Numbered from the stretch's first letter, positions 34,868-44,832 are shown. The stretch: DNA of 64,000 nt from Myroides sp. N17-2 (GCF_002286775.1 NZ_NSGJ01000008.1:62001-126000), one strand, 5' to 3'. Numbers and translations: made by a program. The notes: generated by a model not told the origin, from the letters alone.

Positions 34868-37273
34868 TTAGTTTCTTAATGGTTTACCATTTTTCAACAT
34901 ATACTGAACTCTCTCTAAAGTTTTGCGTTCTCCACATAGTGATAAGAAAGCTTCTCTCTCTAGGTCTAATAAGTACTGTTCTGTAACGAAAGTTGGTTCT
35001 GATAAATCTCCACCAGCCATAACATACGCTAATTTATTAGCTATCTTACGGTCGTGTTCTGAGATGTATTTACCAGCTAACATACTATCTGTTCCTACTA
35101 AGAACATTCCTAATGCTTGACGACCAAGTACTTTAATGTCTTTTCTAAGAGCAGGTTGTGTGTATCCAGCTTGTGCCATTACTAAAGCCTCTCTTTTTGC
35201 TTGTGCAATTTGCAAGTCTTTATTTACGACAACTAAATCTTTTCCTTTTTGTAATATATTTAAGTCAAAAGCTTCTTGTGCAGATGTAGCTACTTTAGCC
35301 ATACCGATCGTTAAGAAGTGCTCTTGTAGTGTATTTAATTCCACATCATTTTTGCGGTATAAATCAGCAGCTCTCACAGTCATCTCTTTAGAACCACCAC
35401 CACCAGGGATAAGTCCTACACCGAATTCTACTAATCCGATATATGTCTCAGCAGCAGCGACTACTTTATCAGCATGTAAGCTCAACTCACATCCACCACC
35501 GAAAGTCATTCCATGAGGAGCAGCTACTACTGGAATACCAGAGTAACGCATTTTCATCATTGTATCTTGGAATGTTTTGATTGCGATGTTTAATTCATCC
35601 CAATCTTGCTCTGCAGCCATCATGAAAATCATCATAAGGTTAGCCCCAACAGAGAAGTTACTACCTTGGTTACCTACTACTAATCCTTGGAAGTCTTTCT
35701 CAGCGATTTCAACCGCTTTGTTTAATCCAGCTAATACTCCACCACCGATTGTATTCATTTTAGAGTGGAACTCTAAGTTCACAATACCATCTCCTAAGTC
35801 GATTAATGAAGCCTCACTATTACCCCATACTTTATTAGTAGCTCTAATATTGTCAAGGATAATGAAAGCATCTTGCCCTGGAATTGGTTCAAAAGCTTTT
35901 GTATTTTGGTTGTAGTACAGTTTTTTACCGTTTTCTACTTTATAGAAGCTTTTCGCTCCTGATGCAGCTAATTCTTTAACCCAGTCAGCTACTGTATATC
36001 CTTCTTTTTCTACTAAAGCGATACCTTTTTCGATACCTACTAAATCCCAAGTTTGGAATGGTCCATATTTCCAAGCATATCCTGTGCGCATAGCGTCATC
36101 GATAGGGAATAGGGTATCTGTGATTTCAGGAACACGTTGAGAAACATAAGCAAATAATGAAGCGAAGTGTTTTCTGATTAATTCACCAGCTTTTGTTTGA
36201 TCTGCTAATAATAAAGCCAATTTAGCTTTCGTTCCACCAGCTTGTTTAGCTGTTTCTAAAACGGCTATTTTAGCGCGCTCTAATGGACGGTATTCTAATT
36301 TTTCTAAGTCTAATGCGTAGCGATTAGTCTTACCATCTTTATCAATCTCTTTATAGTAGAATCCTTTTCTTGATTTATCACCTAAGAATTTGTTCTCTAA
36401 TAAGAAGTTTAATGGTTTGCTATCTTTCACTTGTTGAATCATTGCATCAGCAGGACAGTTTTGTTTTAGTCCATTTGTTACATTGATTGCTGTGTCAAGA
36501 CCTACTAAATCTCCAAGTTTAAATGTACCCGTTTTAGGACGACCTAAGATAGATCCAGTTAATGTATCCGCTTCTTCTATAGTTAATCCTATTTCTTGAG
36601 CTAATTGCATTACCATAGCCATAGAGTATACTCCTATACGGTTACCGATAAATCCTGGTGTATCTTTACATAATACAGGTGTTTTACCTAAGTATAGGCT
36701 ACTGTATTTTTGGAAGAATTCAAGTACCTCTGGAGCAGTTTGTGGGCCAGGGATAATCTCAAACAATTGTAAGTATCTTGGAGGGTTGAAGAAGTGCGTT
36801 CCACAGAAGTGTTTTTGGAAGTCTTCTGAGCGACCTTCTGCCATTAGTTTCATTGGAATACCTGATGTATTCGAAGTAATTAATGAACCTGGTTTTCTAT
36901 ATTTTTCTATCTGTTCGAAGACAGATTTTTTAATGTCTAATCTTTCGATTACAACTTCGATTACCCAGTCGTAATCTTTTATTTTTACTAAATCATCTTC
37001 TATATTTCCAACAGCGATGCGTGAAGCAAAAGCTTGTGAATAAATAGGAGCAGGTTTAGATTTAAGTGCATTAGCTAAGTGAGTACTCGCTATTTTATTT
37101 CTTACGACTTTACTTTCTAGTGTAAGTCCCTTTTTTTCCTCTTCAGGAGTTAATTCTCTAGGTACAATGTCAAGAAGCAATACTTCTAGTCCAATATTAG
37201 CAAAATGACAAGCAATAGCTGATCCCATTACACCAGATCCTACTACTGCTACCTTTTTAATTATTCTTTTCAT
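34868..37273 (-). CDS. 3-hydroxyacyl-CoA dehydrogenase / enoyl-CoA hydratase, two-domain enzyme
   Basis: An 801-residue protein for the two middle steps of beta-oxidation. The NAD-binding fold comes first (G-S-G-V-M-G-S-A-I near residues 13-21), with H-F-F-N-P-P and the dehydrogenase C-terminal domain to about 410. The crotonase-type hydratase domain is at about 490-700, with the oxyanion loop N-F-S-V-G-A-N-L and G-G-G-C-E-L-S. This dehydrogenase-first order is that of FadN-like enzymes, opposite to E. coli FadB. It is followed by the thiolase and preceded by the marR gene. Confidence 0.94.
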   Translation of the reverse strand: MKRIIKKVAVVGSGVMGSAIACHFANIGLEVLLLDIVPRELTPEEEKKGLTLESKVVRNKIASTHLANALKSKPAPIYSQAFASRIAVGNIEDDLVKIKDYDWVIEVVIERLDIKKSVFEQIEKYRKPGSLITSNTSGIPMKLMAEGRSEDFQKHFCGTHFFNPPRYLQLFEIIPGPQTAPEVLEFFQKYSSLYLGKTPVLCKDTPGFIGNRIGVYSMAMVMQLAQEIGLTIEEADTLTGSILGRPKTGTFKLGDLVGLDTAINVTNGLKQNCPADAMIQQVKDSKPLNFLLENKFLGDKSRKGFYYKEIDKDGKTNRYALDLEKLEYRPLERAKIAVLETAKQAGGTKAKLALLLADQTKAGELIRKHFASLFAYVSQRVPEITDTLFPIDDAMRTGYAWKYGPFQTWDLVGIEKGIALVEKEGYTVADWVKELAASGAKSFYKVENGKKLYYNQNTKAFEPIPGQDAFIILDNIRATNKVWGNSEASLIDLGDGIVNLEFHSKMNTIGGGVLAGLNKAVEIAEKDFQGLVVGNQGSNFSVGANLMMIFMMAAEQDWDELNIAIKTFQDTMMKMRYSGIPVVAAPHGMTFGGGCELSLHADKVVAAAETYIGLVEFGVGLIPGGGGSKEMTVRAADLYRKNDVELNTLQEHFLTIGMAKVATSAQEAFDLNILQKGKDLVVVNKDLQIAQAKREALVMAQAGYTQPALRKDIKVLGRQALGMFLVGTDSMLAGKYISEHDRKIANKLAYVMAGGDLSEPTFVTEQYLLDLEREAFLSLCGERKTLERVQYMLKNGKPLRN

Positions 37274-37328
37274 ATTTTATTGTTCTTTGGTTTCTATACT
37301 GTTATAACACTTGGATAAGATACGACAA

Positions 37329-37766
37329 TTATTTGTCTTCAAATATACTTTTGTCGTTGATTAACTGATTGATAACTTCAGTTACTTCCATAAAGTGTTT
37401 GATTTTTTCTTCAGATATTTGTGCGTGTATTTTTTCATTAAAGCGTTTTACCTTTGCTTTTGAAAGCTCTCTCTTTTCTAAACCAAGAGGAGTAAGTTTA
37501 ATGATTACACCACGACCATCATTAGGATTCTTCTCACGCGTGATCAATTTATTCTCTTCCAATTTTTTTAGTGTGCGTGTAAGACTAGTCGCTTCCATTC
37601 CCATATTAGGACCTAATAGAGTAGAGGGAGTCCCTTCTTTATCTATACTTAAAAGTGCAAACGCAAGCGACATCGTAGCATCGTATTTTGATGCTTCTTC
37701 ATTGTACATTCTAGCTACTGCTTGCCATGTTGCTCTTAATACGTAATCGATTGTTGTGTTTTTCAT
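37329..37766 (-). CDS. MarR-family transcriptional regulator of the fatty-acid operon
   Basis: A 145-residue winged-helix protein. I start at the ATG at 37766 because a minus-7 box lies just upstream (37783-37790) and the extra residues from 37808 would be read from the operator. The core L-G-P-N-M-G-M-E-A-T-S-L-T-R-T-L-K-K-L recognition helix and the R-E-K-N-P-N-D-G-R-G wing are clear. It is the first gene of the operon, 55 bases upstream of the multifunctional enzyme gene. It probably senses acyl-CoA or a fatty acid and represses its own operon through the palindrome at 37794-37821; the ligand is inferred. Confidence 0.92.
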   Translation of the reverse strand: MKNTTIDYVLRATWQAVARMYNEEASKYDATMSLAFALLSIDKEGTPSTLLGPNMGMEATSLTRTLKKLEENKLITREKNPNDGRGVIIKLTPLGLEKRELSKAKVKRFNEKIHAQISEEKIKHFMEVTEVINQLINDKSIFEDK

Positions 37767-37782
37767 ATTGTATTGAATAATC

Positions 37783-37790
37783 CAAATATA
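37783..37790 (-). promoter_or_regulatory. Minus-7 box of the marR-fad promoter
   Basis: The minus strand reads TATATTTG, a perfect TAnnTTTG box, 16 bases before the marR start codon. Confidence 0.7.
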
Positions 37791-37793
37791 AAA

Positions 37794-37821
37794 AAAAATA
37801 GTATGCACGCATACTATTTTT
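37794..37821. promoter_or_regulatory. Perfect 13-bp-arm palindrome, probable MarR operator
   Basis: The arms AAAATAGTATGC and GCATACTATTTT, extended by one A/T pair, surround AC. The site sits three bases upstream of the minus-7 box of the marR gene, over the expected minus-33 region. Size and symmetry fit a MarR dimer. It also lies 35 bases beyond the stop of fadD, so a terminator role for fadD is possible but less likely without a U-run. Confidence 0.75.
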
Positions 37822-37855
37822 AAAATATTTATTCGTTAAGTGAGAATTTTTGTAA

Positions 37856-39631
37856 TTAACCTCTATAAATTTTATCGTAAAGGTCTTGGTGTTTCGCTAA
37901 AATGATGCGTCTACGTAGTTTTAAAGTAGGTGTTAAGTGTTCGCTATCAATGCTCCAAACGTCCGGAGTAAGTTCAAATTTCTTAACTTGTTCCCATTTA
38001 CCAAACTTTTTATTGATTTCTTCTACTTCTGCAGCTACACGTTCTATAACCTTAGGGTTTTTGACGATTTCTTCATTTGTAGTACCGATATCATATCTCT
38101 TGCGACGTGCCCATTCTTTTACGAAGTCAAAGTCTATCTGGATAAAGGCTGCAGGCATTTTTTCTCCTTCACCGATTACCATTATTTGCTCGATAAAACG
38201 AGATTGTTTCATCATATTTTCAATCATCTGTGGAGCTACATATTTACCTCCTGAAGTCTTGAACATTTCTTTTTTACGATCTGTAATGTGTAAGAAACCA
38301 TCTTCATCTATCTTACCGATATCTTCTGTATGGAAATAACCGTCTTTAATAACGCTATTTGTTTTTTCTTCATCTTTAAAGTAACCTAACATTACATTAG
38401 GAGCTTTACATAGTATCTCACCATCTTCTGCTATTTTTACCTCTACATTGCTTAAAGGGCGACCTACTGTTCCGAATCTCAACCCACCATTACGAGCATC
38501 ATTTACTGAAATAACAGGAGAAGTCTCTGTTAGACCATATCCTTCCATCACAGGAATACCTGCAGCGTTAAATACTCTAGATAAACGAGCTTGAAGTGGA
38601 GCACTACCTGAAACGATTATCTTCATTTCTCCTCCTAATCCTTCTTGCCATTTACTAAATACTAGTTTTCTAGCGATTTTTAATTGGAAGTTATAGAAAG
38701 CGCCTCTATTGTATGGTTCGTACTTAAACCCAAGCTCTAAAGCCCAGAAGAAAATACGTTTTTTAATCCCTGTTAATGAAGAACCTTTAGCGAATATTTT
38801 ATCGTATACTTTCTCTAATAGACGAGGTACCACAGTCATTACGTTAGGGTTAACTTCTTTTAAGTTGTCTCCCATTTTATCGATAGACTCTGCGTAGTAA
38901 ATAGATGTCCCTGAGAATTGGTATAAATAGATAAGCATTCTTTCGAATACGTGACATAGCGGTAGGAAACTAAGTGCTTTATAGTGATCTTCACGACCAA
39001 ATGGAACGCGTTCCCAACTTCCTAATACGTTAGATAAGATATTGTTATGCGATAACATAACTCCCTTAGGTCTACCTGTAGTTCCTGAAGTATAGATTAG
39101 TGTAGCTAAGTGATCAGGAGTGATAGTATCTTTAATACGATCCACTTCTGCTTGAGTAGAAGTGTCGATACCTAAAGCAAGTATTTCATCAAAGTTCTTA
39201 CATCCTTCGATTTTATCAAATGAACAAATACCTTTTAATTCGGGTAATTGATCTCTAACACTCATTAGTTTGTCATAAATCTCTTGGTCTGACACGACAC
39301 AGTATTTTGCCTCAGAGTGACTAAGGATAAACTGATAATCTTCAGCTGAGATAGTAGGGTAGATGGGCACGTTCTGAGCGCCGATTTGTAATATACCAAT
39401 ATCTAAAAGATTCCATTTAGTTTGGTTATTAGCAGAGATGACAGCTATTTTATCATTCACTTGAATGCCTATGTTTAGTAAGGCACGTGAGACCATATTA
39501 GCTTTGTCTATATATTCCTGTGAAGATGTCTTTTCCCATACTCCGTTTACTTTAGTGACTAAAGCTTCCGCTAGAGGAAAATGTGCATTTTGGAAATAAG
39601 GAATATCAAAAAGTCTTGTAGGATTTACCAT
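37856..39631 (-). CDS. Long-chain fatty acid-CoA ligase (AMP-forming)
   Basis: A 591-residue ANL-superfamily enzyme that activates fatty acids with ATP and CoA. The P-loop Y-T-S-G-T-T-G-R-P-K-G is near residue 180, G-Y-G-L-T-E-T-S near 365 and H-T-E-D-I-G near 437, with D-R-K-K-E near 450. The C-terminal lid carries the late catalytic lysine region. It has no signal peptide or membrane segment. It feeds the beta-oxidation genes downstream. Because a palindrome and promoter separate it from marR, it may be transcribed both alone and with them. Confidence 0.94.
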   Translation of the reverse strand: MVNPTRLFDIPYFQNAHFPLAEALVTKVNGVWEKTSSQEYIDKANMVSRALLNIGIQVNDKIAVISANNQTKWNLLDIGILQIGAQNVPIYPTISAEDYQFILSHSEAKYCVVSDQEIYDKLMSVRDQLPELKGICSFDKIEGCKNFDEILALGIDTSTQAEVDRIKDTITPDHLATLIYTSGTTGRPKGVMLSHNNILSNVLGSWERVPFGREDHYKALSFLPLCHVFERMLIYLYQFSGTSIYYAESIDKMGDNLKEVNPNVMTVVPRLLEKVYDKIFAKGSSLTGIKKRIFFWALELGFKYEPYNRGAFYNFQLKIARKLVFSKWQEGLGGEMKIIVSGSAPLQARLSRVFNAAGIPVMEGYGLTETSPVISVNDARNGGLRFGTVGRPLSNVEVKIAEDGEILCKAPNVMLGYFKDEEKTNSVIKDGYFHTEDIGKIDEDGFLHITDRKKEMFKTSGGKYVAPQMIENMMKQSRFIEQIMVIGEGEKMPAAFIQIDFDFVKEWARRKRYDIGTTNEEIVKNPKVIERVAAEVEEINKKFGKWEQVKKFELTPDVWSIDSEHLTPTLKLRRRIILAKHQDLYDKIYRG

Positions 39632-39659
39632 GTTATCATTAATTAGCTAACGCAAAGTA

Positions 39660-40185
39660 CGAAAAAAATATATGATTTCCTCTATTTAATGTGTACTTGA
39701 CAAGTTTTAAATATTTTGATTGCTATTCCTTTAGTTGATTTTCTTCTAAATTACATTATTCGTTATTCTAGTAAAATGCAGTTGAATTATATGTTTAGTT
39801 GTTAAGGTATTGATATTCAGTTGTTGTTTTTTATTTAAAATATGAAGAGTGAGGAGGTTTCTATATGATACATCGGTTAATTGGGGTAATTTAATTTTGA
39901 GAATAATTGCTTTTAGGTAGATAAAATAACCGTTATTGCTATTTAGATGGTGAGGTTATCTTGAAATTGAATTTATTCTATCCAATCTCCTTCATTAATG
40001 TTATATTTTAATTCGTAACTTTGTCATTCTAAATGTATCTGTATTTATTTATAAATTATTGATATTCATATAGTTCTGGATTGTATTTCTTTATACTTAT
40101 CTCAAAACCTCCTTTTTTTTCCAATTATTATTTATGAAGTTGCTATCTTGCTTTGTGTGATTGCATAGTGATAGCATTATATCTG
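39660..40185. other. Intergenic region upstream of fadD, AT-rich
   Basis: No gene is seen. It lies between the divergent fadD (minus) and LTA-synthase-like (plus) genes. Promoters of fadD must be within the first part. The right end merges with element I copy B. Confidence 0.4.
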
Positions 40186-40410
40186 CATAGTGACTCCATT
40201 AAAATAACCTTTTTAATGGAGTCACTATGGACTCATTATGGACTCACTATGGACTCACTATGGACTCACTCCAAAGAAAACTGCACAGATACGCTTAAGT
40301 TATCTTATTAATTCGTGATTTAATTGTTTTAAAATTTGACCTAGAAGATGGGTCTGAAAAGTAGTGTGAAATTTGGTATTCAGTGTTTTGTAAATATACA
40401 CAATAAAATG
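40186..40410 (-). repeat. Element I, full copy B: hairpin, five 11-bp repeats and conserved flank
   Basis: Read on the minus strand, it has the same parts and order as copy A at 14655-14868: block 1 at 40384-40410, block 2 at 40337-40360 (TGACCTAGAAGATGGGTCTG on the plus strand), 11-bp repeats at 40216-40270 (five units of the form ATGGACTCACT) and a hairpin with the identical 19-bp arms (40186-40204, 40211-40229) and a different loop (TAACCT). Copy A has four units, B five, so unit number varies. The loop differs while the arms are identical. No coding frame is seen. Confidence 0.85.
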
Positions 40411-40444
40411 TATTATTTTGTTGTCTTTCAGTGTTTTATTAAAC

Positions 40445-40540
40445 TCGTAAACAGTTTTAGCCAAATACTATAAGGCTATTCTACTTCATAATTCTTTTCG
40501 GTTAGATGTTTATCACTTATTCTAGGTAAAATACTGGGCA
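40445..40540 (+). repeat. Dispersed element R5, weak copy
   Basis: It contains TTTAGCCAAATACTATAAGG, ATTCTACTTCATAATTC and a right end TTATCACTTATTCTAGGTAAA like those of R2 and R6. The outer pairing is poor. Unlike the other copies it does not follow a stop codon, because the nearest upstream gene (fadD) is on the other strand. Confidence 0.45.
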
Positions 40541-40682
40541 ATAAATCTAAAAAAGCTTTGTTTTTAATAGGATAGATTGTCGAAAGTAGATAATTATACT
40601 AATTAGATATAAAATGCCTTATCTACTTCTATAATTCAGAGTAGAAATGATTAAGTTTGTGTTTCTATAAAAATGAATACTT

Positions 40683-42608
40683 ATGATTTCTAATCGTTAT
40701 CGATTAAATGAACTATTAGTAATGGGGTATAGATTGTTCTTGGCCTTTTTCTTTTATTTCATCGCTCGTACCTTATTTTATTTCTACAATAGTGATTTAT
40801 TAAATGTGGATTCTTTCGGTCAGTTTATGGAGCTTGCGTACCATGGAATTACATTTGACAGGATGGCTATTTTTTATGTCAATCTACTGTTTATATTACT
40901 ATCTATACTACCCTTGTTTATCAATACTAAAAAAGGATATCAGAAGGTGGTGTTCTATGCGTATATTATACCAAACTTGATTGCATATTCAACTAATTTT
41001 ATTGACTTTATTTATTACAGATTTATCTATTCACGTACTACTATAGCGGTGTTCGACAGTTTAGAACACGAGTCTAATAAGGGACAGTTGTTTATGAATT
41101 TCTTAGTTAACTACTGGCATGTATTCATTATTTGTATTATATTATGCGTGGCATGGGTATACTTATATAAGCGAGTGAAGTTTACTAGATTTTTAAAAGT
41201 AGAGGCTAAAGGTGCTTACTGGATATTGAGTGTTATTATTATTATTTTGACAGGTGTAGGGGTATTAGCAGGTGTACGTGGAGATCTTAAGAAATCAACG
41301 CGTCCTCTAAATATCATAGATGCCAATAGATATGTTGAAAAACCTGAGCATGCAGATATTATTTTAAATACTCCATTTGCTATCCTTCGTACGTTAGGAA
41401 CAACTAGTTTTAAGAAGGTAGAGTATATGGATGAAGCTACCCTTAATAAGTATGTGAGCAGTGTCAAACAGTATAATACAAATGAGGCGAGTACACCTAA
41501 TATAGTATTGTTTATCACAGAAAGTTACGGTCGTGAGTATATTGGGGCTTTTAATAGGGATATGAATATTAAGGATTATAAGAGTTATACTCCATTTTTA
41601 GATTCATTATCGCAGCACAGTTTAATATTTCCTAATGCATTCGCTAATGGGTATAAATCTATACATGGTGTGTCATCTGTGATAGCGGGTATTCCTTCAT
41701 TTAAAGATGCTTTTACATCATCACCTTATCCTAAACAGAAAATAGAATCATTAGTATCTACTTTAAAATCTAAGGGATATGATACTTCATTTTTCCATGG
41801 AGCACCTAATGGGTCTATGGGATTCTTAGGTTTTGGTAATATACTTGGGTATGATCATTATTATGGTAAGACAGAGTATAATAATGATGCAGACTTCGAT
41901 GGAACTTGGGGGATCTGGGATGAACCATTCTTTAGATACATGAAGCAGACATTAAGTGAGAAAAAAAGACCTTTCTTTGCTACGTTATTTAGTGTGTCGT
42001 CACATGAACCATTTAATATTCCTGCAGAATATGAAGGTAAGTTTCCGAAGGGAAACCAACCTATTCATAAAACAGTTGGGTACACAGATTATGCATTTAA
42101 AAAGTTCTTCGAAGAGAGCAGTAAAGAGGCTTGGTTTAAAAATACCATCTTTATCATTACTGCAGATCATACTAATCAAATAGATTATGATATATATAAA
42201 GAATTAGTGAATCGTACAGCAGTGCCTATTCTAATATATACACCTGATGAACGTGTAAAAGGTGTAGATAAGCGACTAGCACAGCAGATAGATATTTATC
42301 CGACTGTATTAGATTTAATAGGGTATGATAAGCCATTTAGAAGTTGGGGACGCAGTCTAGTTAACGACACGATAACTACGCCTTATACAATAAACTATGG
42401 TGGTAATGAATATACATACCAAGAAGGAAATTATATCGTACGATTTAATGGAAAAGAGGTAACAGGATTCTACGATATCAATGACAAGGGACTTAAAACG
42501 AACCTTATCAGTAAGAAGAATAAAGAGATGGAACGTTTAGAGATGAAGACTAAAGCATTCGTACAAGACTATTTTACCCGTATCATCGATAAGAAATTAG
42601 ATAAGTAA
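40683..42608 (+). CDS. LTA synthase-family membrane sulfatase/phosphotransferase, copy 1
   Basis: A 641-residue protein. Five membrane segments lie in the first 215 residues (about 12-32, 60-80, 95-110, 140-160 and 178-198). A soluble alkaline-phosphatase-fold domain follows at about 270-570. Metal-site and nucleophile motifs are visible: I-T-E-S-Y-G-R-E near 281, K-S-I-H-G-V-S-S near 325 (the probable nucleophile Ser/Thr region), S-S-H-E-P-F near 440 and T-A-D-H-T near 499. A Gram-negative host lacks lipoteichoic acid, so the enzyme more likely transfers phosphoglycerol or phosphoethanolamine to another envelope lipid or glycan; this is inference. Copy 2 follows after a terminator. Confidence 0.87.
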   Translation: MISNRYRLNELLVMGYRLFLAFFFYFIARTLFYFYNSDLLNVDSFGQFMELAYHGITFDRMAIFYVNLLFILLSILPLFINTKKGYQKVVFYAYIIPNLIAYSTNFIDFIYYRFIYSRTTIAVFDSLEHESNKGQLFMNFLVNYWHVFIICIILCVAWVYLYKRVKFTRFLKVEAKGAYWILSVIIIILTGVGVLAGVRGDLKKSTRPLNIIDANRYVEKPEHADIILNTPFAILRTLGTTSFKKVEYMDEATLNKYVSSVKQYNTNEASTPNIVLFITESYGREYIGAFNRDMNIKDYKSYTPFLDSLSQHSLIFPNAFANGYKSIHGVSSVIAGIPSFKDAFTSSPYPKQKIESLVSTLKSKGYDTSFFHGAPNGSMGFLGFGNILGYDHYYGKTEYNNDADFDGTWGIWDEPFFRYMKQTLSEKKRPFFATLFSVSSHEPFNIPAEYEGKFPKGNQPIHKTVGYTDYAFKKFFEESSKEAWFKNTIFIITADHTNQIDYDIYKELVNRTAVPILIYTPDERVKGVDKRLAQQIDIYPTVLDLIGYDKPFRSWGRSLVNDTITTPYTINYGGNEYTYQEGNYIVRFNGKEVTGFYDINDKGLKTNLISKKNKEMERLEMKTKAFVQDYFTRIIDKKLDK

Positions 42609-42628
42609 ATAGACATTAATGTTGTAAT

Positions 42629-42663
42629 TAAAAGAGCACCTTCAGTAGAGGTGCTCTTTTATT
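42629..42663 (+). terminator. Terminator of LTA synthase-like copy 1
   Basis: AAAAGAGCACCT and AGGTGCTCTTTT pair around a 6-7 base loop with T after, so each copy is a separate transcript. Confidence 0.88.
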
Positions 42664-42909
42664 TTGGGAAACTCGCATTTTAACTGAAATGAGATTAATG
42701 AATTTTTAAAGTGAAATGTATTCGGTTAATGAGATGTGGTGATGTCTTTTGTTCATTATTATTCAATCCGTTTAAGAGTTTTTTTTTGTTCATTTTAATT
42801 AAAATTTTAATAAAAAATGGAGAATCACAAAGTTGTTCTAGGTTAAGGTTTTAGGGGTGGTTTTTGATTAAATTTGCTAGTGATAATTAACGATTCCCCA
42901 CTCTAATAT
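42664..42909. other. AT-rich spacer between the two LTA synthase-like genes
   Basis: No gene or repeat is seen. It must hold the promoter of copy 2, but I find no strong box. Confidence 0.4.
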
Positions 42910-44832
42910 ATGTTAACTAATAGATTCAGAACCCAAGAAATACTGGTGATGATATACCGATTATTACTAGCTTTTTTCTTTTACTTTATAGCTCGTTTTT
43001 TCTTTTATTATTATAATGCCGATTTATTAAACGTTACTTCAGTAGAACAATTTTTAGAACTGTCTTTTTATGCATTATCTTTTGATAGCATGTCTATTTT
43101 CTACATGAGTATATTGTTCATTTTGCTATCAATATTACCATTGTTTATAAATACTAAACCAAGCTATCAGAAAGTAGTGTTCTACAGTTATTTTATACCT
43201 AATTTACTTGCTTATGCTACTAACTATGTAGATCTTATATATTATCGTTTTATTTTATCTAGAACTACTATCAGTGTTTTTGATAGTTTAGAACATGAGA
43301 AGAATAAAGCAGTATTGATTTCTAATTTTTTAATTAATTATTGGTCAGCTTGGGCTTTATTAATTATTACTTCTATTCTTTGGATCTATTTATATAATAG
43401 AGTTAAGATTAAGTATTATGTAGTCGAATCTACCAAGCATTATTTATTAACTACTTTAATTATATTGCCTATCGCTGTTTTAGGAGTGGTAAGTGGAATA
43501 AGAGGGGGTTTTACAAAAAAAAGTAGACCTATTAATATAGTAGATGCAAATAGATATACAGCTAAACCTGAGCATGGAGATATTGTTTTAAATACACCTT
43601 TTGCTATTCTTCGTACCATAGGTAAGACTAGTTATAAGAAAGTGAATTTTATGGAACAGAAGATGCTTAAAAAGTATGTTAGTGGTGTGAAACAGTATGA
43701 TGTGAATAAATCGAATACACCTAACATTGTTTTGTTTATCACAGAAAGTTACGGTCGTGAGTATATGGGTGCTTTTAATAAGGATATGAATATTAAAGAT
43801 TATAAGAGTTATACTCCTTTTATAGATTCTCTTGCTCAGCATAGTTTGATTTTTCCTAATGCATTTGCTAATGGCTATAAATCTCTTCATGGAGTGTCCT
43901 CTATTATAGCAGGTATTCCTTCATTTGAAGAAGCATTTACATCATCCCCATATCCTAAACAAAAAATAGAGTCTTTAGTATCTACTTTAAAATCTAAGGG
44001 ATATGATACTTCTTTCTTTCATGGAGCTGCTAATGGGTCTATGGGATTCTTAGGTTTTGGTAATATACTAGGGTATGATCATTATTATGGTATGTCAGAG
44101 TATAATAATGATGAGGACTTTGATGGGACTTGGGGTATCTGGGATGAGCCATTCTTTAGATATATGAAGCAGACATTAAGTGAGAAAAAAGGACCTTTCT
44201 TTGCTACATTATTTAGTGTGTCTTCACATGAACCATTTAAACTTCCTGCTGAATATGAGGGTAAGTTCCCTATGGGAAATTTACCTATCCATAAGACAAT
44301 AGGGTATACGGACTATGCGTTTAAGAAGTTCTTCGAAGAGAGTAGTAAAGAGTCCTGGTTTAAAAACACTATCTTTATCATTACCGCAGATCATACTAAT
44401 CAGATAGATTATGATGTATATAAAGAATTAGTCAATCGTACCGCTGTGCCTATTCTAATATATACACCTGATGAGCGTGTAAAAGGTGTAGATAAGCGAC
44501 TAGCACAGCAGATAGATATTTATCCGACTGTATTAGATTTAATAGGGTATAATAAACCGTTTAGAAGCTGGGGAAGAAGTTTGATAAATGATAATAAAAC
44601 TGTGCCTTATACGATAAACTACGGGGGTAATGAATACACTTATCAAGAGGGTAATTATATTGTGAGATTTAACGGAAGTGAAGTAACAGGATTCTATGAT
44701 ATCAATGACAAGGGACTTAAAACGAACCTTATCAGTAAAAAGAATAAAGAAATGGAGTTATTAGAGAAAAAATGTAAAGCCTTTATTCAAGATTATTTTG
44801 CCCGTATTATCGATAAGAAATTAGATAAGTAA
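42910..44832 (+). CDS. LTA synthase-family membrane sulfatase/phosphotransferase, copy 2
   Basis: A 640-residue tandem paralogue of the gene at 40683, with the same five-segment membrane part and phosphatase-fold domain and the same catalytic motifs (E-S-Y-G-R-E, K-S-L-H-G-V-S-S, S-S-H-E-P-F, A-D-H-T). The N-terminal membrane halves differ in many residues, while the catalytic half is nearly identical, including a 75-base run of perfect DNA identity (44476-44550 against 42252-42326). This pattern suggests gene conversion. The two proteins may modify different lipids because their membrane halves differ. Confidence 0.87.
   Translation: MLTNRFRTQEILVMIYRLLLAFFFYFIARFFFYYYNADLLNVTSVEQFLELSFYALSFDSMSIFYMSILFILLSILPLFINTKPSYQKVVFYSYFIPNLLAYATNYVDLIYYRFILSRTTISVFDSLEHEKNKAVLISNFLINYWSAWALLIITSILWIYLYNRVKIKYYVVESTKHYLLTTLIILPIAVLGVVSGIRGGFTKKSRPINIVDANRYTAKPEHGDIVLNTPFAILRTIGKTSYKKVNFMEQKMLKKYVSGVKQYDVNKSNTPNIVLFITESYGREYMGAFNKDMNIKDYKSYTPFIDSLAQHSLIFPNAFANGYKSLHGVSSIIAGIPSFEEAFTSSPYPKQKIESLVSTLKSKGYDTSFFHGAANGSMGFLGFGNILGYDHYYGMSEYNNDEDFDGTWGIWDEPFFRYMKQTLSEKKGPFFATLFSVSSHEPFKLPAEYEGKFPMGNLPIHKTIGYTDYAFKKFFEESSKESWFKNTIFIITADHTNQIDYDVYKELVNRTAVPILIYTPDERVKGVDKRLAQQIDIYPTVLDLIGYNKPFRSWGRSLINDNKTVPYTINYGGNEYTYQEGNYIVRFNGSEVTGFYDINDKGLKTNLISKKNKEMELLEKKCKAFIQDYFARIIDKKLDK

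Noticed and set aside
34923..35915. Antisense open frames opposite the two-domain beta-oxidation gene
   Set aside because: They are the complement of a well-conserved enzyme frame with normal codon use; no promoter or ribosome site supports them.
37794..37821. Palindrome read as the fadD terminator
   Set aside because: On the minus strand, the direction of fadD, the stem is AT-rich with AT-rich flanks but sits tightly on a minus-7 box for marR. The operator reading explains both symmetry and position better, though a dual role is possible.
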